A DNA stretch of 64,000 bases from Chamaecrista fasciculata (GCA_003254925.1 QANZ01005174.1:212898-276897); one strand, 5' to 3'. Positions 22,643 to 34,720 are shown, counted from the first letter of the stretch. Numbers and translations: made by a program. The notes: generated by a model from the letters alone, not told the origin.

Positions 22643-24007
22643 TAAATTATATCAATTTTTAATTTTGTCATAAACACTTGTTTATTATTATTTACAAAAA
22701 ATATATATTTTTGTTAATTGGCCAAAATTCTATTTTGGTCCCCTAGTTATGCTCAATGTTTCATATTGGTTCTTCAGTTATTTTTCGTTCCTTATTAGTC
22801 CTCCAATTATGCTTAGTGTTCCAAATTGGTCCCTCAATTATTTTTTCACTCCATATTATTCCCTCAGTTTTCCAAAATTTGACACATTTAGTCCCTCCAA
22901 CGTTTTTCATCTATTTTTTTGTTAGAAAAAAACAAAATTGATTTTTAACTCCTAAAAGTTTGATTTTTTTGCATAATAGAACCAAAATATCAGAAAGAAG
23001 AATTAACGGAGGATTTTAGTTTATTTCACACAAAAAAATAATTTTTCTCTCTCTCTCTCTCCCCCTTAAGAAAACATCCAAACACGATTTTTTTATATTT
23101 TGTCCCTTCCTCTTTTCTCCTTTCCCCTTGACACCACATCCAAACATAGCCTAAATGATGCGCAATACAATTAGCTTGACTACAGAGATGCTTCAAAGAT
23201 AGTCGTTCAAATGTGTCTCTCACTCTCTCAACAAAATTATATTGTTTTGCTTCTCTACCAATGCGGAAGATTTAGAAGAGGAAATTAAGAAATGAGATTG
23301 TCAAGTATGGATGTAATTAAGCGACAAAGAGAGCATAAAGGGAGGAGTTTAATGAGATTGACATGAGTATGGATGTAGTCCTCCTCGTACTCTCTATCAC
23401 CATCATTTTGCAATATCAACAACCACTTCAATAAAGTATAACTTGGGTTTACTTGAAGTTACTTGTACTTATATTGATGAGTTATTTCCAACAGTATCTT
23501 CAAATAATTAGAGTTCTTCTCATTCCCTTTTGTTTTTCAAAAGAAAAATATTGGATCAAAATTGTAAATTATTTTTAAGATAAGAGATTAAAATTATACT
23601 TTCGCATTTCGCATTCAGTTTGTCACATCAGAATTAACAAAGAAAGATAGATGAAAAAAAAAGTAAAACTAATGGTCAATTTTTTTTTGTAAAGATATGA
23701 GACAAAACATAATTAAAAAGGGCTGATTTGTAACCTAACCAAAAGATAAGGACCAAAATTACATTTTGACCTAAATAGAATAAATGCATAAGAATCTAAT
23801 TACAAAAATTATAATTATAAAGATTAAACAATTAATTAAAGGAGAAATTGCATTTATCTACCCTAAACTATGTATTTAATTGCAATGTCCCTCCTAATTT
23901 ATTAAAAATAGCAATTAACTTACTAATCTATTAATTTTGTAGCAATGTCCCCCTAATTATTAGTAACACTTTTTTTTTAATCTTTTAAATCTATCTATTA
24001 TCTATTA
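22643..24007. other. Repeat-derived AT-rich DNA, no gene
   Basis: A single arm of a 'TTGGTCCCC' foldback family lies at about 22725-22925, with a CT run at 23046-23063. The remainder is AT-rich without a supported ORF. Short frames at 22756 and 23026 appear spurious. Confidence 0.5.
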
Positions 24008-24978
24008 TCTATTATAATATCTAAAAGCAGACCTCATGCAGCCTTGCATGCCAAATGTACATGGGTAGTGCTTCTCACAAACAAGCCACGTGTACAACTA
24101 ATAAATGTAGTCAACAATAAGAGACTCCATTGTATCACTATGAGGACATGTAGGATGGTTGTTGTGTTGTTATGATGTTACATGTGAACATTACAAATGC
24201 GTTATATTTGTCTATGAATCAATTTGAATGTATATGAATCAATTTGAAATGAGATTAGCGTACCAATAGAGTCTGACTTTATTGTTCCTATTATTTAGGC
24301 TATTATACATGACATAATACACGTGTATTATTTAATTAGCGCATTCTGCGGATTAACTATAGCATTTGCGTCTCAGAGTGATTCATTTCTAACAGTCTAC
24401 CACATTTATTGATATGGAAATTATATTACACGTATAGAAATATTAGTCAGTGGATAAGCAATGTGTATGATCATTGCTATGTCACACGTCGATCACTCTA
24501 TGATACGGGTTTTAAATGCGTATAATCATTCCTTCGTTTATACTAATTGGCAATTGCATGCTTGACTAATCACATTAAGAGCAATCGGAGGTAATTACAA
24601 TTAAATTAATTGTGAAGTCTAGTAAAGCTCGATGATTGTTCAAAAAAAAAAGGGTAAAGCATGATGCGGTATATGTTAATTTATGTTGCGATAAATTAAT
24701 TGTGGAATCGTACGCGTACAGTAAATTAAATTTGGGCTAGAGGTATATGTTAATTTATGTTATAATTATAATTATTGAGACTCATTTCAGTGGAGAGCTA
24801 TGTTTGACATTAGATTTAATATTGTGGTTGAAGAGGTATGTTTGATTTATTTTATGATAAAAATTGTGGGCAATCTGATTACAAACTCATTGTATCTAAT
24901 CTCAATGTTATGTGAAATATAATTGTTATGTGTGTGATATATCAGAACATCATAAATTGCAATATTTAATGAGAGCTA
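24008..24978 (+). mobile_element. Helitron-like 5' end and following unassigned DNA
   Basis: TCTATTATAATATCTAAAAG preceded by A resembles 5' termini of plant Helitrons. It is followed by a GC-richer stretch with palindromic CATGCAGCCTTGCATG. I could not find a convincing hairpin plus CTRR end before 24978, so the right boundary is arbitrary. Confidence 0.35.
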
Positions 24979-25430
24979 GTGAAAATTATCAAGTGTGATA
25001 ATCCTCTTAAATCAAATGAAAATTTGGTTTATAGAGATGTTGACAGTAATAATAAAATTATTATTACAATGCTCTCTGATTTTTTATTCATATCTGATAT
25101 GGAAAAATGGGTGATAGATCGTGGTGCTACAAGGCACATTTGTTCTAATAAAGAACTACATTCCTCCTCTGAAGAAAGGGATGATAAAATCTATCTTATT
25201 AATTCCGGAACTACCAAGGTTCCAGGAAAATGAAAAGTTGTGATTAAGCTCACAATGGGAAAGAGTTTGCAACTAAATGATGTTCTGTATATATCCACTA
25301 TGAGAGCAAATTTATTTTACGTTGCTCTGTTATTGAAAACTGGGATTAAAGTGTCATTTAAATCTGACAAGATTATAATGACAATAATATTTTTGTGGAT
25401 AGGGTTATTGTAATTAAGATCTGTATATTT
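24979..25430 (+). pseudogene. Ty1/copia protease-region remnant
   Basis: An 84-codon frame includes WVIDRGATRHIC, the copia aspartic protease motif. The usual DSG/DTG is DRG here, so the catalytic site is disrupted. After a stop at 25231 the similarity continues: LQLNDVLYIS and ANLFYVALLLKTG resemble the copia block between protease and integrase. No LTRs or polymerase are nearby. Confidence 0.75.
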
Positions 25431-25500
25431 TGAGTGTTGATAAAATATCAATTAACTCAGTCATTTGGTTATTTGTTTGTTATATTCTTTTATTTTTATC

Positions 25501-25766
25501 ATATCATCGTCCAAGAATTCGAATCAATCATAAGCAGTCAATGAAATGCGAAAATGGAGGAGAGTAGAGTAGTGGCGGTTAGTGAGACATGAAGTAAGAA
25601 ATCATGCATGATTTCGGGAGGGATAAATAGAAAAAGAAAAGAAAATGATTAAAAAAGACAGGAAAATGGCCTACCTGTGAGAAGTGAAGCAAGCGTTTGA
25701 AATTCGGAAAGGAAAGTGATACTGTTGCAATCTCTCTCTCACTCTTACAAACTTACTCATTACTCT
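25501..25766 (-). repeat. Direct duplicate of the TNP gene 5'UTR/promoter segment, copy A
   Basis: This segment is about 95% identical over 266 bp to 30640-30901 and in the same orientation. It differs by a few substitutions and a 4-bp indel (ATCATGCATGATTT versus ATCATGATTT). It includes the exon-1-like block and the GTAGGCC donor. It lies about 1 kb beyond the 3' end of the TNP gene, which it flanks together with copy B. Confidence 0.85.
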
Positions 25767-25779
25767 ACTTGTTTGACCG

Positions 25780-25935
25780 CAGAACGAGTTACTCACTTTC
25801 AGGACTCGATTTGATCTCGTTTGTTGACAACTCCAGATTACTTGTCGAAAGAAATCTGTAGCCTTGGATTCGCTACATTCAAATTTGAAACGTGAGAGAT
25901 ATGACCATATTTAATATTTTTTGAACCAATTTGAG
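25780..25935. repeat. Dispersed repeat of the 'CTCGTTTCAAGTTCGAA' family
   Basis: This contains the family blocks 'GACTCGATTTGATCTCGTTTG' (shortened here) and 'GAGAGATATGACCATATT'. Relatives lie at about 34316, 41530, 45131 and 50508. No gene is present. Confidence 0.55.
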
Positions 25936-26738
25936 GATGATTTGGCCTTAATTTTTTTTCTTTTTTAAATGTATTCCAAGCCCAATGAAAAGGTTCTTTC
26001 TTATGAAGAGGTTAAAGTAACGTGGGTAATTAAAAACTTAAAAAACAAAAAGGGTTGAAGTGATCTCTTCCTCAAAAGAAGAGGAGAGTGTAAAAGTCGG
26101 AAGACTAATATTATGATGCTTGAACATGCGTGTCTTTTATGTTTTAACAAAGTTTTTGGTTTTAATGGACATCATGGAGGAATAACATGTGTAGCTTGTT
26201 AAAAAATAAAAAGGTATATCCTCCGTGCGAATTGTTGCACTTGTTCTACAAAATTGGCTTGCTATATTTATTATGGAGACTCAAAAATAAAGTTAATCTA
26301 TTCTCTTCTACTAGTTCTAGGCTGTAGGGACTACTTTACAGATCACAAGGGTCTAATCAATCGAAATATTATTGAAACATTCCATTAATTAACTGTTGTG
26401 AATGCTTTCATTTAGTCTTGAATATATGAATTCTTTCATTTTATTGCAGTTCTGAGAGCTGTATTGAGTTTGTTTACACAGCAACAGGTATTGACCATCA
26501 AAGGAGACCAAAAAGACAACCAATGAATCATATGGCAAGAATATCATTACAACTTATCATCAAAATCAAAATACATTCACGTAAAACTTCATTTTGAAAT
26601 AGAATGCATTTACTTTAGACATAATGTAACCCAAAAAAAATGCTATAGCAAATTGTTGAAATAGTATACAGAAATTTGGTTAATTATTAAAGACCTTTTG
26701 TATAATTAATTCTCAAACATTCTTACAGGATAGAGAAG
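25936..26738. other. 3' flank of the TNP gene, no other gene seen
   Basis: AT-rich single-copy-looking sequence. The TNP 3'UTR and polyadenylation site probably lie in 26400-26738. No ORF or repeat ends were recognised. Confidence 0.5.
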
Positions 26739-29700
26739 CTAAGCGGATGCATGGATCTGGACATTTGCAACAACTCTGGAAAGTTTGGTTAATGTTTCAC
26801 GAGCTGATATGGTATCTGGATGATGTTCACCACAAATTGAAGTCCTAATAAAAATAGCCTTCCGAATTAGATCATCACCTATGTCAAATTGTGCACCTCT
26901 CAGCATTAACTTGGCTCTAGTCTCAAGCACAGTGGCTCGACACAAAGCCAGCTCCTCCCAAAGGCAGGGATTCAACTGAGCCTTAGTACTTGTCTGGAAG
27001 GATCCCCAGCAAACTGATTTGTCCAACCACTTGTCGATCGGAGTAACAAAGGCCTCATCGGCAGCCTCCAACACATTTGTGCACAGGCGAAGAAGCTCAA
27101 GCGCGACCGTGCATCGAGAGAATGTAATGAATGTTTGAATTGCAAGAGGTAGAACTACTCTTTTTACAAGATATAGAAGTTCTGAAACCTTCAGCTCGAC
27201 TACTACAGGATCGTGACCAAATCCAAATAGCAGAAAACATGCTGCCCATAGATGCTCCAAGTTCTGAGATATGGAACCATCATTGATAACTGCTCGAACC
27301 ATTGCCTGTGCAGCTCCTGTCAATTCTCTTTTCCGAGCATAAAGTTTGATGAGCTCATTGAATTGGATAAAGCCTTCCTTGGTACTACTTCTTGCAATGT
27401 TAAATCTTAGCAATAGAGAAGATGCTTCTATTTCTGATTTTTTGGTGTAGGAGGATGTAAATCCACATGCTAGGGATTCAAGTAATTTTCTCCAGAAGCT
27501 AGTGCCCTGATGCTTTTCTGGTACTTTGTGAGCAGCAACTGACAACAAGGAAACTGGAATTGCACTAGGAGCAAACCATCCACTTACAAGGACCATTCTG
27601 GTCGCCAAGCTCCGTGGTCCATCAGCATGATCGAATATTGAGAAACAAACTTCCAAGAGTTGCAGGAGGAAAGTGTTCTGCCTCAATGACTGACCTTCTT
27701 TGCCGCTCCATGAAACGTCGACATCCTTCAGGGGCATTCTATTTATGGTATCCAAAAGCCTGCTTGGAGTTATAGGCAACTCGGACAAAATTGCACTGAC
27801 AATAGCAAGGCCCAAAGTTAACCTTCCGACTTTATCCTCGATTGTTCTTAGAGCATCAGCCTCTGCAACTGGGTAATCCTTGCCACTCCCTAGCATTAAA
27901 GACATTGCTTCAACCCCTGATAAGTACAAAAGTTTCAAAGGTTCCAAGTTCATGATGCGAGGAAGCCGTGTCGATATTATTATGTGGGTCTCTCCACTAA
28001 AACGAGGGAGGAGATCCATTATGAGTTTGTGATCCCACCAATCCCTTTCACTTTCCAAGTTATCAATAACCACTAAAAATGGAATATTTTTCATAAGCTC
28101 TTTGCGAACTCTAGAAATTGCTGCATCTTCCTGCTCTGCAAAGCCTCTCATCCTGGTTTTCTCAAAACTATTCTCAACTCCCACATCAACTTCTAAAAAT
28201 GACCTAAGGTTGAGAAAGTTTTGCCTGATATACCTACTTTCGCCTCCTATCCATAAAACCATTTTGTATTTCTGGTGATGTCTGTAAGCAAATTCAAGAA
28301 TAAGTTCTGTTTTGCCAATTCCTGAATCCCCTGATATACAGGCAATTCCCTTCCCACACATAATGTTCATTCCTCTTTTCCGCCTAGTATACTTTGTCCG
28401 ACATTTGAGCCTTGAGTGGTAATACCTTTGAGAAAATTCAGTCCCTTGCATTTCGATCTCTTTTTCTGACTCTTTCCATACAACTGGTTCTTTTTCCTTC
28501 CTCCTGCCATTTCTCAAATGCCTTTCCCTCGATGTCTCATCTAGTACATTGCTCTTGCACCAACCAATAGTCAAATTTTTCCTCTTTTTTCTAGCCTTAA
28601 GTTCAATATAGTCGTGCTCTGACTCTCCTGGAATATCACCAAAAAGTATGAACTCCAGATGAGAAAGTTCTTTCTTTCTGCCAATAAAATTCTCATTTCG
28701 AGTAAAAGGGAACTCCTCCTTTTCTGCTTTCTGTTTCCATTTTGTCAAATGTTCTACAACGCTTCTCTTGCCTAACCTTGTAGCTAATAAAGTGACAGCC
28801 CTCAGTATGCAATCTCTCCAGTTTCCATCATGGGCCTCCAATTTCCATTCATCCACCCGAGAAAGGCCTTGAACAGCATCTTTCCATTCTTGTTCCAATC
28901 CTCCATACAAAAGCCAAAGTTCTCCTCCGTGCTTTTCCCACAGCTCACCCCTCTTTTCAATTATATCCCTCACAAGACAATCGGCTGGACTCAAATCAAA
29001 GTATATTGGGACCAAATTCTTCTTGCCAGAAAAGCATTGAAGCTCCTCGATGGTGTATGGGTTTTTGAAAGACTTCCTTGTCAAAATAACTATCCCAAAT
29101 GAAGCAATATCCATAGCCCTCTCAACAATGGCATGCTTGCGAGAGCTCCTACATCGAGCTCTGTCAGACACAAAGCAACTAATGCCCTGAATTTCTAACT
29201 CAGCACGGAGCCAATTTGCAAATCGTAGTAAACTTGATTTCCTACCATGTAATCCTATGAAGATATCATAACTCCTCAGCCTGTAAGAAGATAGAGAAAT
29301 GGAACCAGGAGTTGAGGAGGTTCTTTGGCTCCTGCCTTTCTTTTTCTGCTTCTCTTTCACCCAAGAATAATTATCATCATGGCTTTGGCAATAACTAGAT
29401 ATGGTGGTGCCAGAAATGCCACCAACTGAGGAAGATTTACAATCAAGCTTCTGGAAATCACTGGAGTTAATAGCAGCTGGAGAAGCAAACACTTCTGAAG
29501 TAGTACAACTGACATTTACTAGAGGCAATGGTTCTGGAACACCTGAACTGGTGCTAGGGGGAGCAGCATCTAAACGAATGCTATCACTTGGGGCTTCTAG
29601 CCTTGTAGATTCTGATAAATGGCAGGATGGTGGTGATCTTGGAGAAAAGAAAGGTGACTGATTAGCTGAAAAAAATACTGAAGATGATGATGATGTATTT

Positions 29701-29768
29701 CTTGATGTGATGGCTGTGAGGGACCCCAACGTTGAGCTCTCTTCTTGAACATTCATGTTTGTATTCAT
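26739..29768 (-). CDS. TIR-NBS-TPR (TNP/XTNX-type) signalling ATPase, intronless CDS
   Basis: An uninterrupted 1009-aa frame. Residues 1-160 are Ser-rich and disordered, with FFSANQSPFFSPRSP as in Arabidopsis At4g23440-type proteins (memory). TIR domain about 165-300: YDIFIGL, FVSDRARCR, and SFKNPYTIEEL with Glu241/242 at the position of the NADase glutamate. A basic linker (about 385-470) precedes the STAND ATPase: P-loop GDSGIGKT (480-487) followed by Glu instead of Thr, Walker B FLVVIDN (564-570), IIISTR, and GRLTLGLAI. The C-terminal 300 residues are helical and TPR-like, with no leucine-rich repeats. These ancient, low-copy proteins are distinct from TNL immune receptors. The start is the first ATG after an acceptor at 29780. 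Confidence 0.9.
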   Translation of the reverse strand: MNTNMNVQEESSTLGSLTAITSRNTSSSSSVFFSANQSPFFSPRSPPSCHLSESTRLEAPSDSIRLDAAPPSTSSGVPEPLPLVNVSCTTSEVFASPAAINSSDFQKLDCKSSSVGGISGTTISSYCQSHDDNYSWVKEKQKKKGRSQRTSSTPGSISLSSYRLRSYDIFIGLHGRKSSLLRFANWLRAELEIQGISCFVSDRARCRSSRKHAIVERAMDIASFGIVILTRKSFKNPYTIEELQCFSGKKNLVPIYFDLSPADCLVRDIIEKRGELWEKHGGELWLLYGGLEQEWKDAVQGLSRVDEWKLEAHDGNWRDCILRAVTLLATRLGKRSVVEHLTKWKQKAEKEEFPFTRNENFIGRKKELSHLEFILFGDIPGESEHDYIELKARKKRKNLTIGWCKSNVLDETSRERHLRNGRRKEKEPVVWKESEKEIEMQGTEFSQRYYHSRLKCRTKYTRRKRGMNIMCGKGIACISGDSGIGKTELILEFAYRHHQKYKMVLWIGGESRYIRQNFLNLRSFLEVDVGVENSFEKTRMRGFAEQEDAAISRVRKELMKNIPFLVVIDNLESERDWWDHKLIMDLLPRFSGETHIIISTRLPRIMNLEPLKLLYLSGVEAMSLMLGSGKDYPVAEADALRTIEDKVGRLTLGLAIVSAILSELPITPSRLLDTINRMPLKDVDVSWSGKEGQSLRQNTFLLQLLEVCFSIFDHADGPRSLATRMVLVSGWFAPSAIPVSLLSVAAHKVPEKHQGTSFWRKLLESLACGFTSSYTKKSEIEASSLLLRFNIARSSTKEGFIQFNELIKLYARKRELTGAAQAMVRAVINDGSISQNLEHLWAACFLLFGFGHDPVVVELKVSELLYLVKRVVLPLAIQTFITFSRCTVALELLRLCTNVLEAADEAFVTPIDKWLDKSVCWGSFQTSTKAQLNPCLWEELALCRATVLETRAKLMLRGAQFDIGDDLIRKAIFIRTSICGEHHPDTISARETLTKLSRVVANVQIHASA

Positions 29769-29779
29769 ATGTTACCAAA

Positions 29780-30809
29780 CTATGAAACTTATCAAAGCCC
29801 ATGCACTTTTACTTTGTATGAACAGACCTGGTGAAGTGAAGAAATGTTTTCGTCAGTCACAAAAAAAAATTATATTTATTCCAGTACATGGCATAATGGT
29901 AATGTATGCCATTTGGCCAAAAAAAAAAAAAGTAACGTATGCCATCAAATAAAACGATCTGTTTTTACACTAGAAAATATAGAAAGGATTAAAATTGTTG
30001 ACAGTGGTATCATAATCTAAGTTATTCTCCAATAACACAAAGAAAGTTGATGTAGATCACAAAGATGAAAAACTTAAAAGCAGCAGCAACAGAAGAAGGA
30101 GAAGAAGAACTAAAGGAAAATAAAATTCGTCAAGCCATCCACAACTATGTCGACAATAACTGGTAAATAGATAGAGTTACCTCGTAAGAAATATCTACTA
30201 AACAGAAAGAGTCTTAATACTAAGCATAAGGAAAAATGGTTAAGAAGTGTACAGAGATTCTATTTGGGACATTTGCTTTTGCTCGGCATATACAATCAAA
30301 CTCAACTGAAAGCACAGAATTTGTTGTTTAGTGATTTATCAACTAAACTCGAAAAGCAAGGAAGAAAAAAAAAAAAAAGAGGCAAAAAACCCATCGGATT
30401 CAGATCTAGTATATTACAAAATTATACTTTGGTTCAGATCTAATTATTTCAGCAGCGGAGCTGAATCACGGTTTTGTAGATTCACAATTAAGCCTCCGTC
30501 TAATTAAATCCTGTTTCTCTCAAGAAATAACAATATTTACAAGTACGGGAAGTGAGAACGGGAAAAAAAAAAGCTCAGGCAACCTATAAAACACTTGATT
30601 ATGAGAGACACACATTCAGATACATCATCCTACTCCTACATATCATCGTCCAAGGATTCGAATCAATCATAAGCAGTCAATGAAATGCGAAAATGGAGGA
30701 GAGTAGAGTAGTGGCAGTTAGTGAGACATGAAGTAAGAAATCATGATTTCGGGAGGGATAAATAGAAAAAGAAAAGAAAATGATTGAAAAAGACAGGAAA
30801 ATGGCCTAC
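29780..30809 (-). other. Probable 5'UTR intron of the TNP gene
   Basis: On the minus strand, a donor (CACAG/GTAGGCC) after 30810 and an acceptor (...CATAG/TTTGG) before 29779 bracket this AT-rich stretch. Additional small UTR exons inside cannot be excluded. No ORF of note. Confidence 0.45.
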
Positions 30810-30901
30810 CTGTGAGAAGTGAAGCAAGCGTTTGAAATTCGGAAAGGAAAGTGATACTGTTGCAATCTCTCTCTCACTCTTACAAACTCAGTCACTACTC
30901 T
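30640..30901 (-). repeat. TNP 5'UTR/promoter segment, copy B (functional position)
   Basis: This is the partner of 25501-25766. It covers the presumed first UTR exon (from 30810 upward), its donor, and about 170 bp of intron. The repeats are 5.14 kb apart in direct orientation and enclose the entire coding region. Confidence 0.85.
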
Positions 30902-31068
30902 GTTTGGCTAGATTGTGGGTAAATCTGGAATGGTAGTATTGGGTGTGTGATTGCAAGAAGATCGAGAAGGAGAAAGACGAAAGAAAGAAAGAATTAAGAA
31001 TGGATGGTGATGATTGATGAATAGGGTATGGAGGAGGGAAGCAAGTAGTAGGCTCCACTGTGCACGCA

Positions 31069-31082
31069 CATTTTATATTATA
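31069..31082 (-). promoter_or_regulatory. TATA-like element for the TNP gene
   Basis: The minus strand reads ATAATATAAAATG about 30-40 bp above a purine-rich, leader-like stretch (about 30960-31040). Plausible but not proven; no transcript start is known. Confidence 0.3.
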
Positions 31083-31296
31083 ACTAACACTCTCACTCTT
31101 TTAAATAAATATGCAGAGAAGCAAAACAATCCACTCTCATTCATTTTCATCTTCATTTCGCCATTTGGATTCGGATTGTTTCTTCCATAAGTATAACCTC
31201 TTCTTCGCCTTCGCCTTTGGTTTCGGGTTTTCCTTGTTTCATTCAATTTTCACACCAAAACGTGCTCTTCTGTACTTTCTACTTTGCAATTTAGGA

Positions 31297-31330
<34 letters not shown>

Positions 31331-32788
31331 ATCACAACTATCATTTTTATTACAATTATTTTAATAAATCATAATAATAAGATTCACATCATTTGAATGT
31401 AATTTAACCCGCATTTTATGCTCTAGCGTCTTAACTATATATATATATATAATTTTATTTTTTTTTGTCCAAAGTATCCGATAGGTTAAGTACTGCATAT
31501 ATAAGATGAGATTCAAACTTCTATAACTTACTTAAACGACTTAACGAGTTTGACCACTAGGCCAAATAATTTGGTTTAAGTATATTTTAGTTTTTGATTG
31601 AAAAAGCATTTTCAAATTTTCAGGTAACTAAGTAATAGTAGATTCAAAAAGGTAACAAGATGAGGAGAGGAAGATTAAAATACAATGTACAAGAACTATT
31701 TGGCCAAACAAAATGTTGCATATTTTCCGACAAATTTTTTTAAAAAAATTGAATTTGAAATTAATAAAATATGAGGTCACGGAAGGAGAGAGAAAGAAGC
31801 TTGACACTTGGGTTGACTTGAGAGGCAATGGGGTGTATTGTTTGAGCAAGAGTCCAAAAGTGTGGCCCAACAAATTAAAGAATGTGAGTCCACAAGCCTC
31901 GTTTTTATTTATTACGTGGGAGCACATGCCTCCATGTGACACCACACCACCATGCACATCCACGGCTCTGATCTCCGATCCATGCCATCAACGGCTGGGA
32001 TTAAGACGCGTGATGCACACAAAGAGACAAAAAACAAGTTTGAATTTGAGTTGAATCCAATCAACAACTTTGTTTGTTCCTCTTCCTTGTGGCCACATAG
32101 AGAGAGAGGGACGCCAGTTTTTCATGATTAATGGGACCAATAACGTACAAATCTCCAACTAATCCTTTTTATTATGCACAGTTCTAATTTTTCTCTTTCA
32201 AAATGTATGTATAGTTATTAAAAAATATTTTATATTTATTTTCAAAAGAGATAAATTTTTAGACAGTACAAGCATAAAAAAATTTAAGATTTCATGAACT
32301 AATTTCTTAAATTTAGCTCTCATACTTGATTGTCATAGTTCTTACAAATTAAAATGCAATTCTCACACTAAAATGAATGGCTTTTTTAAACAAAATTAGC
32401 TAAAAAGTAAAAACATTGCTAGTTGCAGAAAGATCTTTCTTTGTAATGGATGGGACTCTTGACACCAAGTTGAAGCTGAAAGTGGAAAAACCTTTTTGTG
32501 ACATATAAAAACCCTCTATTGGATTTAATTTTTTTTGGGGGGCATTTAAATTCGTCTAAAAATAGTTATATTTAAAGTTCGAATTGAACCACGTATAAGT
32601 TTGTGAAATAAAAAGCATTCAAGTGATAACCATACGAAGGGGGAAATCAAATAATGTGGTTTGTTTTGTGAGAAACAAACAATAATGTGTTAGTTGGTCA
32701 TTATCGCTTCATGGCTTTAAATTTGTGATCACGACAATTATAAAGGTAGGTTCACTTCAAAGTGTATAAATAAACTAGTCATTTCAAA
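31083..32788. other. AT-rich intergenic DNA with a (TA)n tract
   Basis: A 27-bp TA run is at 31301-31327 and another TA stretch at about 31435-31452. Frames at 31111, 31628 and 31713 lack recognisable domains and overlap on both strands, so I treat them as chance. Confidence 0.5.
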
Positions 32789-33640
32789 ATGGGTCCTCAT
32801 AATCCCAAAGTAGATGGTCACCATCCTAAGTTGGATCAATCAATTATGAAATTCTTTCTCTCATCAATATTTACTCTAATCACTAATGCCTCTGGTCAAA
32901 GAATCAATATAGCTAAATTTGGGATCTTTTTCAATTATGATGTTGATGAGAATAAGAAAAGGAAAATTACTAATATCCTTAACATGCCTATCTGCTCCTC
33001 CCCTGGTAAATACCTAGGCCTGCCAGGAGATTGGCAAAGATCAAAATGCCAAGCTCTCTCCTGGCTGAAAGAAAGAATTTGGAGGAAAATCCAGGGGTGG
33101 AATGAAAAGGAACCCTTATAAAAGCTGTTATTCAAGCATACCCTCCTATGTGATGTCAATTTTTCTTCTGCTTAAATCCTTCAGTGATTCAATCTCCAAA
33201 ATGGTAGCTAGATTTTGAAGGAAAGAGGGATACAGTGGTTGAAAATGAAAAAAAGCAAAGGTGAAGGTGGATTGGGGTTTAGAGATTTCAACGCCATGAA
33301 CATTGCTCTCATTGGTAAGCAAGTCTGGAGGATTCATCATCACCATGATGCTCTTTGGGTGAGACTTTTGAAATAGCATGAATCAGCATAAGGCTTGGTT
33401 GATTAAAGATGGCAGCCAAGTTAAAGCTTTTGGTGAGAAATGGCTGGTCAAGAATGAAGACCTCCATGACACGTTGATTAAGGATTTCATCAATCCTGTG
33501 ACTGTGAGTGGGATTTGGGATAGAAGAAATGTGCATCAGCACTTACCAAGTCATTATGCAAAAATGGCTGCAGCTACCCCTATCAATCCTATAGTCCTGA
33601 AGACTGCCCTATTTGAGAAAGCTAATTAATCTCAAAATTA
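32789..33640 (+). pseudogene. LINE (L1-type) ORF2 remnant
   Basis: A 110-codon frame carries the plant LINE reverse-transcriptase end: FLSSIFTLITNASGQRIN, then GKYLGLPGDWQRSK and WLKERIWRKIQGWNEKE. After a stop and a frameshift the similarity continues with GEGGLGFRDFNAMN and QVWRIHHHHDALW, then WLIKDGSQVKAFGEKWL in a third stretch. Several breaks and missing endonuclease/RT core show a decayed fragment. No poly(A) or target duplication was found. Confidence 0.8.
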
Positions 33641-34040
33641 ATGAATATAGATGCAGATGCGGAGTTAAGAAAGAGGTGGCATTGCAGTCTTAGTAAACCA
33701 AACTAATTAGGGGATGAGGTAGAAGTTTTACCTGTTGCTCTGCTCTCATTGCTTTGAATCTGAGTGCCGCTCAAAATCCCCTGGGAAATTGATAGTTTGG
33801 TGAACCAATTAGAGATCTCATGTTTCGTTCGAAATCAACCACACAATTTGTGTGAAGTGGATCAGAAACAAATCATTCAGTAGCCAAATTAGGTGTTAGG
33901 AATTCCCTACCGCCGAGTGCTACTACTGCTGCTTCGTTAGTTTTTCGTCTCTTGGGTCTTGGGTTGCTTTGTACGTTTCTTTCTTTCTTTATAAGACCAA
34001 AAAAAAAAATTCAAATTTATTCATTTTGTTTATTTATTTA

Positions 34041-34072
<32 letters not shown>

Positions 34073-34315
34073 TTGCTTTTGTTTACTGCATTAGATTTAG
34101 AATGGTCCCGCCATGGACTTCAACTCAACTGTGTGACAGACAAGAGATGAAGAGACAGACCCCCATTTATTTCGTAGGATTTTCAAAAGGAGATTACCTC
34201 AAAAAGGAGATTCACATACAAATTCCCACAAAATAAAAATAGTGACATTAAACAAATAATGTCAAATTAAACTTTAAGAGTGAATCACTCATTTCATAAT
34301 TAAAAAAAAAAATAG
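33641..34315. other. No gene recognised; (TTA)n microsatellite
   Basis: There is a TTA run at 34043-34073. The CG-richer part (33700-33960) has splice-like motifs but no coding frame that I can support. Confidence 0.45.
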
Positions 34316-34720
34316 GTTATATCTCTCTTGTTTCAATTTTGACCCTGACAAATTTGGCGCTATATGTTACCCTTAACGAGTCATTTTTCTGTCCCAATAG
34401 AATCATCAACAAATATGATCAAATTAGACATGAAAATAGTTTTGGAACCAAAAAGTGAAAAATTATGAAAAACTAATTTCATACCTGATTTAACTTCATT
34501 TACTAGCGATTTCAACTAAGTAGAAAAATGATTCATCAAAAGTAAACTGTAGCTCCAAACTTCACTCGTTTGAAGATGAAACGAGCGACCCATTTTCGAA
34601 GCTCAATTTGATCTTGTTGTTGATGACTCTAACTAAACAAGTAAATGACTCGTCAAGAATAACATGTAACTTCAATATCAAAGAGTATTTACTATTAATA
34701 AAAATGACTAATCATTTCGT
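34316..34720. repeat. Degenerate member of the 'CTCGTTTCAAGTTCGAA' repeat family
   Basis: Blocks such as ATATCTCTCTTGTTTCAA, CTTAACGAGTCATTTTTCTG and ATTTGATCTTGTTGTTGATG recur here and in the elements at 45131 and 50508. The ends are not resolved. Confidence 0.5.

Noticed and set aside
31628..32054. Overlapping 111- and 113-codon frames on opposite strands
   Set aside because: They overlap each other on both strands in AT-rich DNA, carry no domains and appear to be chance open frames.
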